Of a DNA stretch of 64,000 nt, positions 60,999-64,000 are shown piece after piece. Location: NCBI GenBank assembly GCA_900542765.1, contig UQOX01000003.1, forward strand, positions 1 through 64,000, read 5' to 3'. The notes beneath the pieces were generated by a model that saw nothing but the letters and a program-made list of their open reading frames with translations, did no database searches and had not been told where the DNA came from. Source of the DNA: an uncultured Porphyromonadaceae bacterium (GTDB lineage: Bacteria > Bacteroidota > Bacteroidia > Bacteroidales > UBA11471). A program made the position numbers and the translations under genes. Each line of letters starts with the position of its first letter. The first letter of the stretch is position 1.

Positions 60999-61110
60999 AA
61001 TTGTAAGGATTTAAATATGAAACCTTTGTGGTGCAAACAGAATCGACCCGACGTGATTTCTGTTCAATAAATAGAGAGGGGTGCAGAGGGTGCCCTCCGC
61101 CCATGGAGCG

Positions 61111-61365
61111 CTATGCGTTCTCTTCTTCGAGAATCTTCATGGCCATATCGTAGATGGTCGTGTTGTCGAGGACTACGATACCGCCGTCGGGACCCGGCTC
61201 GATGTGGAGACCGCAGTTTTTACCGAATTCATAGTTGTTGCCGCCGAAATAGTTGCGTACGGTTTGGACGGTTACATTCAATTCATCGGCGATACGGTGC
61301 ATGGAACCGTCGGGTAAACTATCTTTGATACGACGAAGTTCGTTGAAAGTGATTGTCTTTGGCAT
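61111..61365 (-). CDS. Small helix-turn-helix DNA-binding protein
   Basis: An 84-residue protein with a helix-turn-helix of the form LRRIKDSLPDGSMHRIADELNVTVQTVRNYFGG at about residues 10-40 (the recognition helix is VTVQTVRNYF). The rest is a short beta-rich part (HIEPGPDGGIVVLDNTTI) and an acidic end. Similar short proteins are common in Bacteroidetes; the target genes are not evident. It lies alone between the stress protein and PAP2 genes. Confidence 0.75.
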   Translation of the reverse strand: MPKTITFNELRRIKDSLPDGSMHRIADELNVTVQTVRNYFGGNNYEFGKNCGLHIEPGPDGGIVVLDNTTIYDMAMKILEEENA

Positions 61366-61535
61366 GGTCTTAAAATTTTAATGGGTTAAACTCTTCTTTT
61401 GGTTGTTTTCCGGCAATAAATATAATTTTAATATTCGGGAAAAGCAAATAAATCGGCATTTTTTTACACACATTTTCATGGCCGGCGCCATAAGTATTTA
61501 TTATATAGGAGTATCGTAAATAAGCCGGCAAAGAA

Positions 61536-62216
61536 TCAATGAAGGGTAAAATTGAGTGAGGGAGCCGCCAGCAGAATAAAAAGGAATGTCGCATACACCA
61601 CCGCCGTAATGAGGTTCACCCAACGACTGCCGGCATAAGGCGAAGGGGTTCCCGGGGCAAAACGGGAACGCACGAAAAGGAAGAGACGGGCTCCGCCCCA
61701 CCCCACGAGCGAGCCCCACAACAAACCCGCCAATATGTCGCCGGGATAATGTACGCCCAAATAGAGGCGCGAATAGCAGGTGAGCAAAGCCCATATCACG
61801 GCCGTTACGGTGTAGGTGCGATTGCGGAAAAGCATCGTCGTGAAAACGACGATACCGGCCGCATTGGCCGCATGGCTCGAAAAAAATCCGTACAGACCGC
61901 CGCGGTACCCGTTGACAATCGTCACCAATGCCGAGAAATCGGGATCCCGTGCCGGACGGAAACGGGCAAAAAGCGGTTTGCATACCGAAGAGGAGAACTG
62001 GTCGCACAAGAGCACCACCAAAGCCGCTACCGCGATGAGCCACAAGCCGTTTTTCCACCCGCCGGCGCGAAAAGCGACAAACGCCATCGAAAGCACCAAC
62101 GGAATCCACACCAGTTTCCCGGTGTAAATCCACATCACCTGGTCCCAGTAGAGAGTATGTCCCTGATTGAAGAAAAGCAGCAGGGAACGGTCGAGTTCCT
62201 GTAACACATCGAGCAT
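61536..62216 (-). CDS. PAP2-family membrane phosphatase
   Basis: A 226-residue inner-membrane lipid phosphatase of the PAP2 family, perhaps undecaprenyl pyrophosphate phosphatase or phosphatidylglycerophosphate phosphatase. The three PAP2 motifs are present: KPLFARFRPARDP (K-x6-RP), FFSSHAANAAG (SSH) and YSRLYLGVHYPGDILAG (R-x5-H-x3-D). About six membrane helices are seen. The start at 62216 matches where the family begins, only 9 bases from a good promoter, so the transcript may have almost no leader. Confidence 0.93.
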   Translation of the reverse strand: MLDVLQELDRSLLLFFNQGHTLYWDQVMWIYTGKLVWIPLVLSMAFVAFRAGGWKNGLWLIAVAALVVLLCDQFSSSVCKPLFARFRPARDPDFSALVTIVNGYRGGLYGFFSSHAANAAGIVVFTTMLFRNRTYTVTAVIWALLTCYSRLYLGVHYPGDILAGLLWGSLVGWGGARLFLFVRSRFAPGTPSPYAGSRWVNLITAVVYATFLFILLAAPSLNFTLH

Positions 62217-62224
62217 AACGGTGA

Positions 62225-62256
62225 CAAAGATAGCTTATTTACCGTGCCCGGGCAAG
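62225..62256 (-). promoter_or_regulatory. Promoter for the PAP2 gene
   Basis: On the minus strand: CTTG (62256-62253), exactly 20 nt, then TATCTTTG (62232-62225). The predicted start (about 62218-62221) is within a few bases of ATG 62216. Confidence 0.65.
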
Positions 62257-62279
62257 CCGTGGACAACTTTTGTGCCCTC

Positions 62280-63041
62280 TTATATCACTTCGAGGCGGTC
62301 GGTGGGAATCCAGCCGCGATTTCCGTCTTCGAGACGTATCTCGCTCCACTCGCCCACACGGTCGACGATGTAGACCTTGGTTCCCTCATGGAGGACAAAA
62401 AGGTCGGTGCCGCTTTCCGATGGGGAACTCTTGGCAATAATGGTCGGGGCGAAGACGATGGCGCTCTCACGCTGGGTAAGCTGCTGTTTCTGCACCGCGG
62501 CAAACCGGTTGGCCCCAATCGTAATAAGCAAAGCCAGGAGGCCGGCAAAAAAACCGATCTTGCGCCACACGACACGATCGACGAAGAAATAGACGACCAC
62601 GCCGGCCAGGAAAATGAGGAAGGCCACCACGGCAATGACCGCCCACACATTCGACGAAAAGAGGTTGCGCAGCGTCGTGAACCACTGATCGAGGAAGAAG
62701 GTGCCCAAGGGCTCGATTTTATCGGCAATGCGGGCCTGCGCCATTTCGAGGTTGAAACGGACGTCATCGTTTCCGGGGTCGAGCAACAGGGCCCGCTCGT
62801 AATTGAGTATGGCTCGCGGATAGAGTCCGCTCTTGTAATATGCATTTCCCAAATTGTAGAAATAGGCCGCCGAAGTGCCGTCTTGCTCGCCCGACTGCTC
62901 ATAGAGCTCGACAGCCCGGGCATAATCGCCATTGCGATAAGCCTCGTTGGCTTGTGAGACAAGAGACTGGGCTCCGGCCGGCGTTACCGTGCAGAGCAGG
63001 GCGAGAAACATCATTGCCATATATTTTCTTATGCACATCAT
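62280..63041 (-). CDS. batE: BatE-like TPR and SH3 domain protein
   Basis: A 253-residue protein of the Bat (Bacteroides aerotolerance) operon. A signal peptide (about 1-25) is followed by TPR repeats (about 30-105: ANEAYRNGDYARAVELYEQSGE, then YNLGNAYYKSGLYPRAILNYERAL), two membrane helices (about 130-190), and a C-terminal bacterial SH3 domain (FVLHEGTKVYIVDRVGEWSEIRL). Two adjacent ATG codons (63041 and 63038) are possible starts. It is 12 bases downstream of batD. Confidence 0.9.
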   Translation of the reverse strand: MMCIRKYMAMMFLALLCTVTPAGAQSLVSQANEAYRNGDYARAVELYEQSGEQDGTSAAYFYNLGNAYYKSGLYPRAILNYERALLLDPGNDDVRFNLEMAQARIADKIEPLGTFFLDQWFTTLRNLFSSNVWAVIAVVAFLIFLAGVVVYFFVDRVVWRKIGFFAGLLALLITIGANRFAAVQKQQLTQRESAIVFAPTIIAKSSPSESGTDLFVLHEGTKVYIVDRVGEWSEIRLEDGNRGWIPTDRLEVI

Positions 63042-63053
63042 AGTCGTAGTCGT

Positions 63054-64000
63054 TTATCGTTTGACATTCTCCATTTTCCCTATCACATCGAGGGTCTCGT
63101 CGTAGAGGCGGTCCATCGCCTCATCGCTCTGCGACGGGGCGTAACGGGCAAACTCACAGGTATCGACCACCTGCATCACGCGTTCGATGAGCGAGGCATC
63201 GGCGCCATAGGCCGAGAGTTTGGCGGCGACATTGTCGCGGGAAAGTTCTGAAACAGGCAACAAAAGCTTATCGCCGATATATCCCCACAGGGCTTTGAGC
63301 GTCTCATCGTAGAAGCGTTCGCTGTTACGTTCTTTGAGGTATTTGCCGGCAATCTTCAAACGGCGTATGGCCACCTTGTTGGCCTTCTTGGTTTTAAGCC
63401 GGGCAGCATTGGCATTTTCGCGGGCCTTGCGGTAATTGAGCAACAGGAAGGCTGCCAACAAAAGCAGGGGTACCAAATAGCAGAGGCGATAGCCCCACGA
63501 GCCATAGAAGAATGTCTGCACTTTTTCCTGCTGCAAATCACCCAACTTGATATAGCGTATATCCTGATTGAGATGTTTTACCGCTTCCTTGTCGGAGAAA
63601 TTGGCCAGGACAACCGAATTTTCGTTGCCATCGCCGCGAGAAACGTTCACATGATACTCTTCGGTGCGCAAAGTCTTGTATCGGCGGGTCGTCAAGTCGA
63701 AATAGGTAAACTCGACCGGAGGAATGGTAAATTCTCCCGCGCTGCGGGGTATGACGGTATATTCGACCGTGCGGGTACCGCTCACACCCGAGGGGGTATT
63801 TTTAAGGTCGGTCGATATTTTGGGGTCATAGACATCGAAATCGACGGGGAATTTCACCTCGGGATTCTTCACATATTTGAGATTGGCCGTTCCCGAGAGG
63901 GTCAGTTTCAGGGTGGCGGCTTCGTTGGCGGTAAGCGTTTCGCTGCTCAACGACGACGTGAGTTTGAGATTCGAGCCCACGGCATTCATAAAAGAAGCGG
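63054..64000 (-). CDS. batD: BatD-like aerotolerance protein, C-terminal part (5' end outside window)
   Basis: At least 315 residues of BatD, open to the right edge (bases 63990-64000 continue the frame upstream of an internal Met), so the N-terminus is missing. The visible part has an Ig-like domain (LTANEAATLKLTLSGTANLKYVKNPEVKFP, VEYTVIPRSAGEFTIPPVEFTYF), one membrane helix (LCYLVPLLLLAAFLLLN at about 170-187 of the visible part), and a cytoplasmic helical tail (YDETLKALWGYIGDKLLLP, VVDTCEFARYAPSQSDEAM) typical of BatD. It precedes batE in the usual order and probably belongs to the Bat operon. Confidence 0.9.
   Translation of the reverse strand, partial: ASFMNAVGSNLKLTSSLSSETLTANEAATLKLTLSGTANLKYVKNPEVKFPVDFDVYDPKISTDLKNTPSGVSGTRTVEYTVIPRSAGEFTIPPVEFTYFDLTTRRYKTLRTEEYHVNVSRGDGNENSVVLANFSDKEAVKHLNQDIRYIKLGDLQQEKVQTFFYGSWGYRLCYLVPLLLLAAFLLLNYRKARENANAARLKTKKANKVAIRRLKIAGKYLKERNSERFYDETLKALWGYIGDKLLLPVSELSRDNVAAKLSAYGADASLIERVMQVVDTCEFARYAPSQSDEAMDRLYDETLDVIGKMENVKR

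Noticed and set aside
61081..61100. A GC-rich imperfect hairpin after the small HTH gene
   Set aside because: It has a mismatch in a short stem and no T-run; support is too weak.
1..64000. tRNA or rRNA genes in the intergenic regions
   Set aside because: No cloverleaf with a GTTCRA-type T-loop or rRNA-like sequence was recognised by eye. A covariance-model search would be needed to exclude small RNAs fully.

Overview
This window is a 64 kb piece of a chromosome from a member of the Bacteroidota, most likely the order Bacteroidales. The evidence is a complete type IX secretion (Por/Gld) gene block, the long form of IspG, a TonB-dependent receptor with an N-terminal carboxypeptidase-regulatory-like domain, BatD/BatE aerotolerance genes, and promoters of the Bacteroidetes type (a TTTG-like box about 20 nt upstream of TAnnTTTG). 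Base composition is moderately GC-rich, with codon third positions biased to G/C, which creates very long antisense reading frames. A Barnesiella-like gut lineage would fit, but the sequence alone does not settle the genus. I see no rRNA, tRNA, IS element, prophage or CRISPR array.

Layout. 1-4 kb: end of carB, then an arabinofuranosidase-type glycoside hydrolase with its own promoter. 4-5.5 kb: a head-GIN adhesin-like protein and a small lipoprotein. 5.6-11.7 kb: the type IX secretion operon porP-gldK-gldL-gldM-gldN, closed by a strong terminator. 11.9-16.9 kb: a hotdog thioesterase, a convergent sugar-1-phosphate transferase with a long AT-rich upstream region, a TGS-fused uridine-kinase-like protein and a HAD phosphatase. 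16.9-21.4 kb: rpoN, a membrane protein, purE and ispG. 21.5-30.4 kb: a choloylglycine-hydrolase-family amidase, a convergent rhamnogalacturonan lyase, a DUF308 membrane protein, a Tyr/Trp-rich secreted protein next to a FadL-like outer membrane protein, and a DsbD-type reductase.

30.5-35.9 kb (minus strand): pyrH, frr, rsgA, thyA, folA, tadA and a SIMPL protein, i.e. nucleotide, folate and ribosome maintenance. 36-40.1 kb (plus): a tightly coupled set yraN-mmcQ-like-birA-metzincin lipoprotein-MATE. 40.4-46.8 kb (minus): five exported proteins, three carrying LPP20-like N-terminal regions and one with six PEGA repeats plus a probable outer-membrane barrel. This is the best candidate here for an uncharacterised envelope system. 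47-54.9 kb: a nucleotidyltransferase, an ECF sigma factor with a tiny companion gene, rpe, comEC, a convergent TonB-dependent receptor and a DEDDh exonuclease. 55-57.8 kb: an overlapping set nitroreductase-DUF2520 protein-KdsC-like phosphatase-maf. 57.8-64 kb (minus): a translationally coupled pair (tandem-duplicated macro-like protein plus ATP-grasp-like protein), a universal stress protein, a small HTH protein, a PAP2 phosphatase that may be leaderless, and batE/batD running off the right edge.

Most intergenic regions hold strong hairpin terminators. Several (about 34.2-34.7, 40.2 and 55.0 kb) also contain related GC-rich imperfect palindromes that look like dispersed repeats.
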